Positions 18,948 through 29,004 of a stretch of 64,000 nucleotides of DNA are shown one piece after another (within the stretch, counting starts at the first letter, position 1; every line of letters starts with the position of its first letter). The notes beneath the pieces are model-generated. The model was not told where the DNA came from. It searched no databases and saw only the letters and a list, made by a program, of their open reading frames with translations. The position numbers and the translations under genes were made by a program. The stretch is taken from the NCBI GenBank assembly GCA_947243795.1, contig OX365941.1, forward strand, positions 186,001-250,000, given 5' to 3'. This DNA comes from Saccharomyces uvarum (taxonomy: Eukaryota > Ascomycota > Saccharomycetes > Saccharomycetales > Saccharomycetaceae).

Positions 18948-19468
18948 ACTGCTTGATATAATATATACGGTTCTCAACATCTTCTATAGTATATAAAAAA
19001 TGACAAAAGAAAAAATAACGTGTGTTGTATCATATATCCTCCTCATATAGTATGAGAGTCAATTTTGAAACGCAAAAAAATGGAAAATGAAAAAAAAAAT
19101 AAAACAGTAGAACTAGAAAAAGAAAACAAACAAAAGGAAAGATCAACACGTCAGATAATCGAGCCCAAACGCTAACAACGGTAGACCAGTTCAAGCATCA
19201 CTGAACAGAACTTTATTGAAGCCAAACCGGATTTCAAAAGCAAACAAGTAGTTTATATTACTGTTTCGCGTCCCTTCTATCGTTGCATATGCCTAATTCT
19301 GACTTTGACCTATTCTTTTTCCTGGTTTAAACTTCCCGTTTTGCAACAGAGAAAAGCTATTTTAAGTACATATTCCATTCATTTGGCTCTCATATCAAGG
19401 GCAAATAAAATCGACTGCGTCCTCTTCCGGCCACATCATTTCATCATAAACTCAAGACTCATATCTTA
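18948..19468. promoter_or_regulatory. LAP3 3' flank and KEX2 promoter
   Basis: 521 bases between tandem genes. ATATATAC 3' signals directly follow LAP3, then A-rich sequence around 19070-19140. The KEX2-proximal half is mixed, with a TTTCGCG motif at about 19264. No gene or firm site. Confidence 0.55.
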
Positions 19469-21892
19469 ATGAAAGTGAGGAAATCAATTATCGTATGCCT
19501 CTGGTGGGCCCTCTCAGCGCCCCTCATTGCACTATCACAGCATATTCCATTGAAAGACCACACAACACGACAATATTTTGCCATAGAAAGTAATGAAACA
19601 CTTTCTCGCTTGGGGGAAATGCATCCCAACTGGCAATATGAACACGACGTTCGTGGGCTGCTCAACCATTATGTTTTTTCCAAAGGGGTATTAAGTTTGG
19701 GTAAACGATCCTCATTGGAAGAGCTGCAAGAAAACAACAATGACCACATATTATCAGTTCACGATCTATCTCCACGTAATGACTTGTTCAAGAGACTGCC
19801 TATACCTGCCCCCCCAGTAGATTCAAGCTTGCTACCAATAAAGGAGGCCGAAGAAAAACTTAGCATCAACGATCCACTTTTCGAGAGACAGTGGCATCTA
19901 ATTAACCCAAGTTTCCCCGGGAGCGATATAAACGTCGTGGATTTATGGTACAACAATATTACAGGCGCTGGCGTTGTAGCTGCCATCGTAGATGATGGCC
20001 TTGACTACGAAAACGAGGACTTGAAAGATAACTTCTGTGCGGAAGGTTCGTGGGATTTCAACGATAACACCAATTTGCCAAAGCCAAGACTGTCTGATGA
20101 CTATCATGGTACAAGATGTGCAGGTGAAATTGCTGCCAAGAAAGGTAATGATTTCTGTGGTGTCGGAGTAGGCTACAATGCCAGAATCTCGGGTATAAGG
20201 ATATTATCCGGTGAAATTACTACAGAAGACGAAGCTGCTTCGTTGATTTATGGCTTGGACACCAATGACATATATTCCTGCTCATGGGGTCCCGCTGATG
20301 ATGGGAGACATTTGCAAGGCCCTAGCGATTTGGTAAAGAAGGCATTAGTGAAAGGTGTCACGGAGGGAAGAGACTCCAAAGGCGCTATTTATGTTTTCGC
20401 CAGTGGGAATGGCGGTGCTCGGGGTGATAATTGTAATTACGACGGTTATACTAATTCCATATATTCCATTACTATTGGTGCCATTGACCACAAAGATCTA
20501 CACCCTCCTTATTCAGAGAGTTGTTCTGCCGTCATGGCCGTCACGTATTCATCAGGCTCAGGTGAATATATCCATTCAAGTGATATCAATGGGAGATGTA
20601 GTGATAGCCATGGTGGAACCTCTGCAGCCGCCCCCTTAGCAGCCGGTGTTTACACTTTGTTGCTGGAGGCGAATCCGAGCCTAAGCTGGAGAGACGTGCA
20701 ATACTTATCCATTTTATCCGCTGTGGGACTAGAAAAAAATACCGATGGAGATTGGCAAGATAGCGCTATGGGAAAAAAATATTCTCATCGTTACGGTTTT
20801 GGTAAGATTGACGCCTATAAGTTGGTTGAAATGGCCAAGACCTGGGTTAATGTCAACCCCCAAACATGGTATTACTTGCCGACACTATATGTTTCCAAAT
20901 CGACAAATTCCACAGAAGAGACCTTAGAATCTGTGATAAATATATCGGAAGAGAGCCTTAAAGAGGGCAATTTCAAGAAAACTGAGCATGTCACGGTCAC
21001 CATAGATATAGATACACAATTCAGAGGAACCACAACTGTTGATTTGATATCACCAGCGGGGATAGTTTCAAAGCTTGGTGTTGTGAGATCAAGAGACGAC
21101 TCGTCAGACGGATTTAAAGGCTGGACATTTATGTCTGTTGCACACTGGGGTGAAAGTGGTGTGGGTGAATGGAAAATCAAAGTCAGAACTACAGTAAATG
21201 GTCATAGGATTAATTTCCACAGTTGGAGATTAAAGCTTTTTGGCGAATCCATCGACCCATCCAAAACAGAAACATTTGTTTTTGGAAATGACAAAGAAGA
21301 AGTGGAGCCAACTACCACTGGAGCGCCTATATCCGCATCTTCTACCAGCACACCTTCCACTTCCACTACCTCGCTTGGTGTGGAAACTTCAACCGCCGCT
21401 ACTAGTGTAACTGCCATTACAGACCCCGATTCTGACCCAAATACTCCTAAAAAACTTTCATCTCCAAGTCAAGCAATGCATTACTTTTTAACCATATTTT
21501 TGATCGGTGCTATATTTATGGTATTATACTTTATGTTTTTCATGAAATCAAGAAGGAGAATCAGAAGGTCAAGAGCAGAAACTTACGAATTTGACATTAT
21601 TGACACAGACTCCGAATATGATTCTACCTTAGATAACGGCGCTTCCGGAATTACTGAACCTGGAGAAGTTGAAGACTTTGATTTCGATCTTTCCGATGAA
21701 GACCATCTTGCAAGCTTGTCTTCATCCGAAAACGGCGATGCTGAACATACAATCGATAGCGTGCTGACAAACGGAAATCCATTCAGCGACCCTATAACGC
21801 AGGATCCCCCAAAAGACAGCACTGAGGAAACAGACTCCAATGAGTTACAAGGACCGCAGTCAAATATGTCTCCGTCTTCCGGACAGTCATAA
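19469..21892 (+). CDS. KEX2: Kexin, trans-Golgi prohormone protease
   Basis: Calcium-dependent subtilisin-type protease that cuts after Lys-Arg and Arg-Arg in pro-alpha-factor and killer pretoxin. 807 residues (814 in S. cerevisiae). Signal peptide about 1-22; the propeptide ends at 'DLFKR' (K108-R109). The catalytic triad and oxyanion residue are D175 (AIVDDG), H213 (YHGTRC), N314 (SGNGG) and S385 (GGTSAAAP). They are followed by the P domain (about 460-605) and a Ser/Thr-rich stalk. One membrane span is 'MHYFLTIFLIGAIFMVLYFM', then a cytosolic tail with TYEFDI, the tyrosine TGN-retrieval signal. The stalk is shorter than in S. cerevisiae. Confidence 0.98.
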   Translation: MKVRKSIIVCLWWALSAPLIALSQHIPLKDHTTRQYFAIESNETLSRLGEMHPNWQYEHDVRGLLNHYVFSKGVLSLGKRSSLEELQENNNDHILSVHDLSPRNDLFKRLPIPAPPVDSSLLPIKEAEEKLSINDPLFERQWHLINPSFPGSDINVVDLWYNNITGAGVVAAIVDDGLDYENEDLKDNFCAEGSWDFNDNTNLPKPRLSDDYHGTRCAGEIAAKKGNDFCGVGVGYNARISGIRILSGEITTEDEAASLIYGLDTNDIYSCSWGPADDGRHLQGPSDLVKKALVKGVTEGRDSKGAIYVFASGNGGARGDNCNYDGYTNSIYSITIGAIDHKDLHPPYSESCSAVMAVTYSSGSGEYIHSSDINGRCSDSHGGTSAAAPLAAGVYTLLLEANPSLSWRDVQYLSILSAVGLEKNTDGDWQDSAMGKKYSHRYGFGKIDAYKLVEMAKTWVNVNPQTWYYLPTLYVSKSTNSTEETLESVINISEESLKEGNFKKTEHVTVTIDIDTQFRGTTTVDLISPAGIVSKLGVVRSRDDSSDGFKGWTFMSVAHWGESGVGEWKIKVRTTVNGHRINFHSWRLKLFGESIDPSKTETFVFGNDKEEVEPTTTGAPISASSTSTPSTSTTSLGVETSTAATSVTAITDPDSDPNTPKKLSSPSQAMHYFLTIFLIGAIFMVLYFMFFMKSRRRIRRSRAETYEFDIIDTDSEYDSTLDNGASGITEPGEVEDFDFDLSDEDHLASLSSSENGDAEHTIDSVLTNGNPFSDPITQDPPKDSTEETDSNELQGPQSNMSPSSGQS

Positions 21893-22235
21893 ATCGATCT
21901 TCAAAAAAAGCTTTTAAGCTACAAAACAGCATTATCTTCTTATAGAATATATTAATCCTATACATGCATGTATATGTGTATAAGATATTTAAACAAACAT
22001 TAATTTTCTATATTCAGTACCAAACGCCCTCCAGGCACATTTTCCCGTGTTTTCTGAAGGCCTATTACGTACTTTATCATTTGCACCCGCGAATTAAACA
22101 AAAAAGTCCGAACCAATATGCCAAGCTGTAAAAGAGGAGGTACAATCGTAATGTATAAGGGCGCAGGAAACTGGGTTCTAAATAGTAATTGAAACAGGGT
22201 ATACAGTCTGGTATACCGTACCCGTCTGAGCTGAA
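21893..22235. promoter_or_regulatory. KEX2 3' flank and YTP1 promoter
   Basis: 343 bases between tandem genes. TACATGCATGTATATGTGTATA (about 21960-21981) is a strong yeast 3' efficiency element for KEX2. The YTP1-proximal part has repeated GTATACCGTA/GGGTATAC sequence (22197-22222). No gene seen. Confidence 0.6.
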
Positions 22236-23618
22236 ATGACCAAACAAAATACAAGAATAGTTTGCGGGTCTTCCGCAGTTGCAAGTGTTTGTTTATTAAT
22301 ATGTTTTCTCATTGAGGAAGTCCGCGGTGATATGGGCAATAATATGGGCAATGATATGGGCATGGATGATACTTCTGAGTATACTAGCCCAGATATAGTG
22401 AACGCCGGATCCAAAACTTTTCACTGGCTATGCACGCTGGGATTTCTATTGCTTCTGCCATCTGTAGTGACTTGTCTTTCATTTGCCGGTAGAATATATA
22501 TTGCTACTTCCCTGCAATGTATTTGTGCCTTCTACGCCTTTTTAGAGGCTGCTGTCCTTAGATTCCAGGATAACGATGGGGTCGAAAATAGAACCTCTAG
22601 GGGGACTGCGTGGTTTTTGGCAGGGCTGACTTGGATCGCTCTATTCTCTGGCGGGCTGGCCGGAGGGACCGGCTTCTTGGTGAGAAGCAAGAGGCTGCAA
22701 ACTTTCATCTCAAATACGGGCGAGACAAGGTTATCCTATCTTCATCGTGGTTTATCGTTTTTAACTGTCGTCACAGGCTGGGTCAAAGTATGTTTGGCAC
22801 CGGTCGCTTTGTTTGGGTTCTGCAGAGAGGCTCACACGGGGCAGTGTATTGCTCACGGTATCATGGGGTCAGCATTTGTACTATACGGGTTCATTTATGT
22901 GCTTGTTTTGATTATTCCGTGGATTCGTAACGGCCAGGCTTCATACTCACAAGACTATATTGACAGTTGGGTAATGTGTGCATGGGGTATTGTGAACACC
23001 TTCACCGAACATAGATGGGGACGCGAAGCGTGGAGTGTCCATGATTACCAGCATACATTTATGGGAATTATCTGGTGGGCCGGCGGTATACTAGGGATTT
23101 TTCTTTCTAGAAATGGCAGAAGAACATTTGTACCTAGTTTAATCATTATCTTCACTGGATGGGCAATGTCTCAACACGCTCAGCACTTGATAATTAGTAC
23201 AAAAGTCCATAATATGTTTGGCTTTCTTTTAATGTGTGGAGGTGCTCTAAGGATCATCGAAATCTCCTTCCTGCTAAAAGATAAGAGGACACTGGGAAAA
23301 ATACATTCATTCCAATATCTCGCTCCATTTTGTCTTGTATGTTCAGGTCTCCTATTCATGGGCGCAAATGAAGAACAATTGATTTTGGTATTGAGGCTTG
23401 ATGGAGATCATAGTGCCTATGTTTTGATAATCATATCAGGTGCATTTTTAGTCTATTTCTGGATGATGACATGCCTGGAGTTCTATCTGTATCTGGTCGA
23501 AAAAGGAGAGCAAGGCTTCCTTCCAAAATCCTACGAACTTCAAGAGGAAAACACTAGGGTTAGCTTCGAGTTGGATAACATCTCAGACAACGAAGATGCT
23601 GGCTCTTTCAACGTCTAA
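22236..23618 (+). CDS. YTP1: Multispan membrane protein Ytp1
   Basis: Predicted integral membrane protein of unclear function, described in yeast as resembling mitochondrial electron-transport proteins. 460 residues (459 in S. cerevisiae). An N-terminal signal-like segment (about 1-30) is followed by an exposed Met/Asn/Asp-rich stretch. About ten hydrophobic segments come after it, with conserved histidines in 'WSVHDYQHTFMGIIWWAGG' and 'MSQHAQHLIISTKVHNMFG', and a short acidic cytosolic tail. The paired histidines between helices look like heme- or metal-ligand positions of cytochrome-b561-like folds; that is inference. Confidence 0.93.
   Translation: MTKQNTRIVCGSSAVASVCLLICFLIEEVRGDMGNNMGNDMGMDDTSEYTSPDIVNAGSKTFHWLCTLGFLLLLPSVVTCLSFAGRIYIATSLQCICAFYAFLEAAVLRFQDNDGVENRTSRGTAWFLAGLTWIALFSGGLAGGTGFLVRSKRLQTFISNTGETRLSYLHRGLSFLTVVTGWVKVCLAPVALFGFCREAHTGQCIAHGIMGSAFVLYGFIYVLVLIIPWIRNGQASYSQDYIDSWVMCAWGIVNTFTEHRWGREAWSVHDYQHTFMGIIWWAGGILGIFLSRNGRRTFVPSLIIIFTGWAMSQHAQHLIISTKVHNMFGFLLMCGGALRIIEISFLLKDKRTLGKIHSFQYLAPFCLVCSGLLFMGANEEQLILVLRLDGDHSAYVLIIISGAFLVYFWMMTCLEFYLYLVEKGEQGFLPKSYELQEENTRVSFELDNISDNEDAGSFNV
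22329..22364 (+). repeat. YTP1: Three 12-base units coding MGN repeats in YTP1
   Basis: Three near-identical units of the form GATATGGGCAAT encode DMGN-NMGN-DMGM just after the predicted signal segment. A short in-frame tandem repeat, probably length-variable between strains. Confidence 0.8.
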
Positions 23619-23984
23619 ACGGTGTTAAAATAATGAAATGCCAACAAATGAGGGCTTAGTCGGTAGGGAGCTTCTTGGTCGTCGACATTGTAGTGTTTTC
23701 TTCTTTTTTATAATGGGAGCGTATATATCTCAAAGTTGTTCAAATGTTGAAACTGCTCACAATCATATATAAACATTGTGATACTTTTGCATTATTTCTA
23801 TAATTATCTCTTATCTTCTCGTTATTGTCTGTTAGCTATTTATTGATCATGTAATTTTCATTATTCGCTGAGACGAAAAAAAAAAGCTAGCTTCGAACTT
23901 TTCGAGAGCAGTACAAATTATATCAAAAATAAGGTTCAACCAATACAAAGAGCTAACAGGCCCAGGGTTTTGTTGCTAAATAAT
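23619..23984. promoter_or_regulatory. YTP1 3' flank and SIN4 promoter
   Basis: 366 bases between tandem genes. ATCATATATAAAC (about 23762-23775) is TATA-like, and an A run (23876-23885) lies before the SIN4 leader. No gene or firm factor site. Confidence 0.55.
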
Positions 23985-26912
23985 ATGACAGTATTAGGAG
24001 AGCATCTAGTTAGCTGGTCTAAGACTGGCATTATTGCTTACAGTGACTCACAATCGCAGGATGCCAATATTTGTTTGACATTTTTAGAATCCATTAATGG
24101 GATTAATTGGCGATTTCATACTCCACAAAGATATGTCTTACACCCACAATTGCATGAAGTTCAATACCTTGAAAACGGCAGTGCTTCGAGTGCTCACTCG
24201 ACAACCGCTTCTGTGAACGGATCAACTACAGCAGGTGTAGGAAGTACTCCAACTGTTGGAAGCAACAGCAATAAATCCACTCCACAGTTTTTCTATAACA
24301 TATCATCCATTCACTGGAACAACTGGTTTAGTTTACCAGGAGATATGTTAGCTGTTTGTGATGAATTAGGTAATATGACTATGTTAATTACTGGGCAACG
24401 ACCTGATCGTGCCACCACATATGAAAAACTAACAATGGTATTCCAAGATAATGTATATAAAATTTACAATCATGTTATGCCATTGAAACCTGTTGATAAG
24501 GTAAAACCCATGAAAATTGAAAGAAAGCAAACAAGAAAGGAATACAATACATCAATCCTTGAGTTCCACTGGCTGACATCCTCTAAATCTGTAATTATTT
24601 CCCAATTTTGTGCATTTGATAGTAGTTCCAACACATACAGAAGTAGAGCTCAGCAAGTTCCTCCATACGGTGTATTTCATCCCCCATTTATAAAATATGC
24701 ATGCTTGGCAATTAGAAAAAATGGTCAAATTGATTTTTGGTACCAATTTTCAAACTCAAAGGATCATAAAAAAATAACGTTACAATTGTTGAACGCATTG
24801 AATGAAAGATCTAAGGATCTTCAGTGGCTTGAACATGCTAAAATTACGCCTATGAATGATGATCAATGTATGTTGATAACTACATATTCAAAACTGTCAA
24901 AAAATGTTTCTTTCTACAAGCTACATGTTAACTGGAACCTTACCACTGCCAAACCAAACGTCTTAAACGACCCATCTTTGAAGATACAATATATTTTGAG
25001 TACTACTCTAGATCCAACGGATGACGAAGGTCATGTGTTGAAGTTAACAAACTTGCATGTTGTGTCTAAATCTTCAATTGAAAAAGATCCCTCTCCAGAA
25101 ATTCTTATTTTGTACAATGTTTGCGAAACATCAAAAACATTAGTGAAAAGATACCGATTGGCCCAAACACAACTTCCTGCCGAATATTTAGCAATATTAA
25201 AACCAGATTTAAACATCGATCGAAACAATTCTACAAGTCAAATATTTCAATCACGCCGTTATAATCTTCGTCACCACACTGATATAATCCTTGACAAGAA
25301 GGTTATTTTAATCACTTCTGAAATGTTTGACGGATTCGTTTCGTTTTATTTTGAAGATGGTACCATTGAATCCTATAATCAAAATGATTGGAAATTGGAA
25401 ACTGAACGACTCATAAATCAAAACCAATTGGGAAAATTCAAGAATATTATTGCATCTCCATTAAGCGCCGGATTTAATTATGAAAAGCTTCCTTTACCGC
25501 CCTCGCTAGAGTGGATGAAAGTTTCACCCTCTATGTGTGGGGTTATTATCAAACAATACAACAAAAAATGGCCAGAATTTTATGCTGCGGCTCAAAGCAA
25601 TTATACTGATCCTGGGAAGGATTCTATAAACGCGACATCGTTAGCATTTGGATATGTAAAAAGTTTACACAAGCAAATATCTGCTGAAGATTTAACGATT
25701 GCTGCAAAAACACACATACTCAAGATTTCGTCTCTAGACAAAAAAAGAGCCAAAGAATTTATTACGACATTATTAAAAAGCTTGTACGCTTTTTTCAACA
25801 TTTCTCCTGATGCGCCAAAGGAAGTTATGGATAAAATAATTACAAGTAGACCCCTACAAAAAATTATGCTATTGCAGCTGGAACTTGGGAGTTGCTTCTC
25901 GCACGAGAACATTGAAGAAATGGCAAGAGTTATTCTCTATTTGAAAAATGTTTTATTCGCCTTTAACGGTGTAGCGAGGAATTTTCATTTTGCCATCGAA
26001 CAAATAAGCAATAATTCTAACCAACAACAAAACCCGAAATTATTTCAAACCATATTTTCAAAACAGGACCTCATTCATTCGTTAATTCCCGTTGCGAAAT
26101 GGTTTGTAAAGTTCGTTACTTATTTGATCCAAGAAATTTTAATTTTAATTAACGATCCTACAAATGAGGACTATACACTTGTCCATGGAATATTTGGGGC
26201 CAAGATGTCGAGAACACTGATACTATCCATTCTTAATGAAATCAAGAAAGTCACCCAAATAGTTGCAAAATTCCCAGAAAATTCATACCCGATTTTAAAC
26301 GAATCATCTACTTTCTTGAAACTTATTTTATCTGAATCACCAGTGGATTTCGAAAAATTCGAAACATTTCTAGTTGATGTAAACAACAAATTTATTGCAC
26401 TGTCTGAACAGCAGCCATCACAGGAAAGAGAATTTTCACTTTTGGTGAAAGCCGAAATCCCCCCTGAATTTTCCAAAGTGGGAGACTTCCTTTTGCAGTA
26501 CGCAAATAATGCAGTCATTTCACACGCCAATGCGGCTGCAGTGTATTTTGCAGATACTAGTGGTTTAAAGATATCCAATTCAGAATTTTTCAATCCTGAA
26601 ATATTTCATCTATTGCAACCCTTGGAGAAGGGATTGATTATTGATAATGATCAACTACCCAAAAATTGCAGAAGCTCTAGATCTTTCAGCAAACTACTGT
26701 ATGACGACGTAACCTGCGACAAATTGAGTACATCGGAAATAAGTGATGGAAAGCTTAAGAGATGTAGCAGGTGCGGGTCCGTGACAAGAGCAGGTAATAT
26801 AATATCGGGTGACAAGACAATTGTCCCAACCAGCATACAGACCAAAAGATGGCCGACTATGTACACAAGGTTGTGCATATGTTCAGGAATGCTATTTGAG
26901 ATGGAAGCTTGA
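23985..26912 (+). CDS. SIN4: Mediator tail subunit Sin4 (Med16)
   Basis: Part of the Mediator tail with Med15, Med2, Med3 and Rgr1, linking activators and repressors to RNA polymerase II. 975 residues (974 in S. cerevisiae). The N-terminal half is the WD-type beta-propeller region and the C-terminal half is helical. The end carries two cysteine pairs, 'CSRCGS' and 'CICSG', likely a small zinc site. The start was placed at the first ATG (23985); the frame opens five codons earlier with TTG. A Ser/Thr/Gly-rich loop (about 70-100) is variable in the family. Confidence 0.97.
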   Translation: MTVLGEHLVSWSKTGIIAYSDSQSQDANICLTFLESINGINWRFHTPQRYVLHPQLHEVQYLENGSASSAHSTTASVNGSTTAGVGSTPTVGSNSNKSTPQFFYNISSIHWNNWFSLPGDMLAVCDELGNMTMLITGQRPDRATTYEKLTMVFQDNVYKIYNHVMPLKPVDKVKPMKIERKQTRKEYNTSILEFHWLTSSKSVIISQFCAFDSSSNTYRSRAQQVPPYGVFHPPFIKYACLAIRKNGQIDFWYQFSNSKDHKKITLQLLNALNERSKDLQWLEHAKITPMNDDQCMLITTYSKLSKNVSFYKLHVNWNLTTAKPNVLNDPSLKIQYILSTTLDPTDDEGHVLKLTNLHVVSKSSIEKDPSPEILILYNVCETSKTLVKRYRLAQTQLPAEYLAILKPDLNIDRNNSTSQIFQSRRYNLRHHTDIILDKKVILITSEMFDGFVSFYFEDGTIESYNQNDWKLETERLINQNQLGKFKNIIASPLSAGFNYEKLPLPPSLEWMKVSPSMCGVIIKQYNKKWPEFYAAAQSNYTDPGKDSINATSLAFGYVKSLHKQISAEDLTIAAKTHILKISSLDKKRAKEFITTLLKSLYAFFNISPDAPKEVMDKIITSRPLQKIMLLQLELGSCFSHENIEEMARVILYLKNVLFAFNGVARNFHFAIEQISNNSNQQQNPKLFQTIFSKQDLIHSLIPVAKWFVKFVTYLIQEILILINDPTNEDYTLVHGIFGAKMSRTLILSILNEIKKVTQIVAKFPENSYPILNESSTFLKLILSESPVDFEKFETFLVDVNNKFIALSEQQPSQEREFSLLVKAEIPPEFSKVGDFLLQYANNAVISHANAAAVYFADTSGLKISNSEFFNPEIFHLLQPLEKGLIIDNDQLPKNCRSSRSFSKLLYDDVTCDKLSTSEISDGKLKRCSRCGSVTRAGNIISGDKTIVPTSIQTKRWPTMYTRLCICSGMLFEMEA

Positions 26913-27310
26913 AGAGCAACACCATAGCATAGTTTGTATAAGAATCTATTAGACGTTTAGTTTTCGACTTCCTAAAAAGAAAAGAAGATAATTGTATTCG
27001 GAAGTTCTATTCCTTCTAGAACACTCAAAGTGTATTTCTCTCTCGTGCCTAATTTCTTGGTAAATGTTCCCGTTTCCTGCAGGGGGCGAAAACTGCGTAG
27101 AAAGGACAGACATCGGAAAAACCTTTGAAAAAGGTTTTAATGCTCGGCCGACAAAAGAAACGAACCGGAGCAATCAAGTTCCATTATAGGTAGCAAATGT
27201 TATGCAACCATCTTGGATTGGTCTGCCCCTCTTAAGGGATTGGTCATTTGAATACTGTTGTTGTTGTTTTTTTAGTTTTTCAAAGCTGTGTAGATAGAAA
27301 CAGGTTTTTC
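26913..27310. promoter_or_regulatory. SIN4 3' flank and globin-like gene promoter
   Basis: 398 bases between tandem genes. Two STRE-type elements (AGGGG at 27081-27085, CCCCT at 27226-27230) suggest general stress control. Two ATTGG (inverted CCAAT) cores occur at about 27217 and 27239, but neither fits the full Hap2/3/4/5 consensus. A perfect inverted repeat lies at 27118-27138 (see findings). Confidence 0.55.
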
Positions 27311-28588
27311 ATGACTGGCGACAGAGAGGTTTTTTTGCAGTTGGTACTCAACAATGTAATGGCTAGGAAGGATGTTTCCTATAATGAACCGATGATGTAT
27401 GACGTACCCTTACCTTACTACAATGGTAGTCGTATGGAGCACCTCGAGTACTTGAGAATTAACGATAGGGCAGGGTCTCATGACAATTCGATACGAAGCG
27501 AGATGTCGTCCAAACATCCTGGAAGCCAGTTTATGCCACAGTCCATTTTCGATTCTGAAAGTAGTGTACACCAGGAAGAAGGAGATGACTCTGCAAATAC
27601 GGAAAAGTATGATTTCAAAGTAAATGAGAGAGGTATAGTGTTGCTCCAAATGTCATGGGACATCCTCCTCAAAGAGTATTTAACTCCCGAGGAGCTAAAA
27701 GTGTTTCACACACTGTTATATTCAAATAAGGATATAAATTCGACAGAAAGACCATATTTGAATACTAATTTCGATGGTATAATTTCTAAGACTCCAGAGC
27801 CTACTGTCAAATCAAGTAAAATCAAAAATAGAGACAATGATGACAAGGTTGATACCGCGCTATTTTGTTCACAATTTTATGATAATCTGATATCCATGGA
27901 CCCATTACTAGAAGAATATTTCCCATCATTGAGACATCAGGCAGTTTCATTTTGTAAAGTCCTCAATTCTGCTATCGACAACCTTGAAGACGTGCATGTC
28001 TTAGACGATTATATTGTAAAACTAGGAAAGCGACATTCTAGAATTCTCGGTATCAAAACTGTTGGTTTTGAAGTTATGGGGATGGCATTTATGATCACGT
28101 TACAAGACAGATTCGGATCTTTTTTCACATTAGAACTTAAGAATCTCTGGGGTCAACTTTACTCTTATTTGGCGAATTGTATGATTAAAGCGGGAAAAGA
28201 CCCAATGGAAAAGACTAAGTCCTGCGCTCCAGGTCAAGAAGATTCAACAGTTCTAAAGCTACCGGTTGCCAAGCTTGCAACGCATGATATGAGTACTATC
28301 AACGAGCTACAGTTGGTCAAAACTAAAAATGCTACTACGCCTAACAATATAACACAGGTACTGAAAAACAGACCCAATCCGGAAATACTTATAGAAGAAA
28401 TTCCGACTACACAAAGAAAAGATGATCGTACAGGATCGTCATCAATCTCACCAAAAGGTTCCGAAAGCACGAAGCCTAGCGTCGGTAGCAGCAGTGTCGT
28501 AGAGAGCAGCATCAAAAAGAGTAGTTATGAGAAAAAAATTCGCGTAATTCAAAAAACCGCCCAGCAAAAGAACTGCTCGATCATGTAA
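27311..28588 (+). CDS. Globin-like hemoprotein, YNL234W ortholog
   Basis: Ortholog of the S. cerevisiae globin-like hemoprotein YNL234W, of uncertain role. 425 residues. A low-complexity N-terminal region leads to a globin-type domain (about 205-320) with candidate distal '[10 protein letters not shown]' and proximal '[10 protein letters not shown]' histidines and a conserved '[20 protein letters not shown]' G/H helix. A Ser/Thr/Lys-rich tail follows. The tail ends basic, and the last four residues are CSIM, a perfect CaaX prenylation box of farnesyl type. The start was placed at ATG 27311; the 21 codons before it begin with TTG. Identity is firm; membrane attachment is an inference. Confidence 0.92.
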   Translation: MTGDREVFLQLVLNNVMARKDVSYNEPMMYDVPLPYYNGSRMEHLEYLRINDRAGSHDNSIRSEMSSKHPGSQFMPQSIFDSESSVHQEEGDDSANTEKYDFKVNERGIVLLQMSWDILLKEYLTPEELKVFHTLLYSNKDINSTERPYLNTNFDGIISKTPEPTVKSSKIKNRDNDDKVDTALFCSQFYDNLISMDPLLEEYFPSLRHQAVSFCKVLNSAIDNLEDVHVLDDYIVKLGKRHSRILGIKTVGFEVMGMAFMITLQDRFGSFFTLELKNLWGQLYSYLANCMIKAGKDPMEKTKSCAPGQEDSTVLKLPVAKLATHDMSTINELQLVKTKNATTPNNITQVLKNRPNPEILIEEIPTTQRKDDRTGSSSISPKGSESTKPSVGSSSVVESSIKKSSYEKKIRVIQKTAQQKNCSIM

Positions 28589-29004
28589 AATAAAAATGTA
28601 CAGTTAAGTCTATAAAATATCACACGTAAAATTATATATTCTCTGAGATTGTTTATTGGGTTTTGTTACCCGCGAGGTGCGCTCTATCTTAACAGGCGCG
28701 TCAGTGGAAACGCGTCAAGCCGACTTCTTCTCTATCATCCCGAGAATGAAAAATCATTTCAGATTTCGAAGAAGTTATATTACCATCAAATCGTACATGA
28801 AAATAGAGGAATGATATTCCCTTTATGGCTTTGATCCTGACAAGTAATTTTACAAATATAACTTCTGGACCCTGAAAATAGACAGGAGAATAGAACAGGC
28901 TAAACGAATAGCCAAGAAGGTCTCAACAACTAGACAGCAAAGCCATACCGACGCTCCTTAATTACAACCATTAATATTGATTAATCGCTACGTGTCCAAC
29001 AGAT
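28589..29004. promoter_or_regulatory. Globin-like gene 3' flank and BNI4 promoter
   Basis: 416 bases between tandem genes. It holds a Reb1 site TTACCCG (28666-28672) and, 40 bases on, two GCGTCA-containing boxes, GGCGCGTCA (28695-28703) and ACGCGTCA (28710-28717). The second fits the MBF consensus ACGCGTNA. A spurious 61-codon frame here shows no family features. Confidence 0.65.
28710..28717 (+). promoter_or_regulatory. MluI cell-cycle box before BNI4
   Basis: ACGCGTCA is an exact Mbp1/MBF consensus, about 290 bases before the BNI4 ATG, with a near copy 15 bases upstream and a Reb1 site nearby. Bni4 acts at the bud neck from G1 onward, so G1/S control is plausible. Confidence 0.5.

Noticed and set aside
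21524-21540. Replication origin consensus matches
   Set aside because: Several places match the ARS consensus at 10 of 11 bases (for example near 21526, 33087 and 52999), but I saw no perfect match. Near matches are expected by chance in AT-rich DNA.
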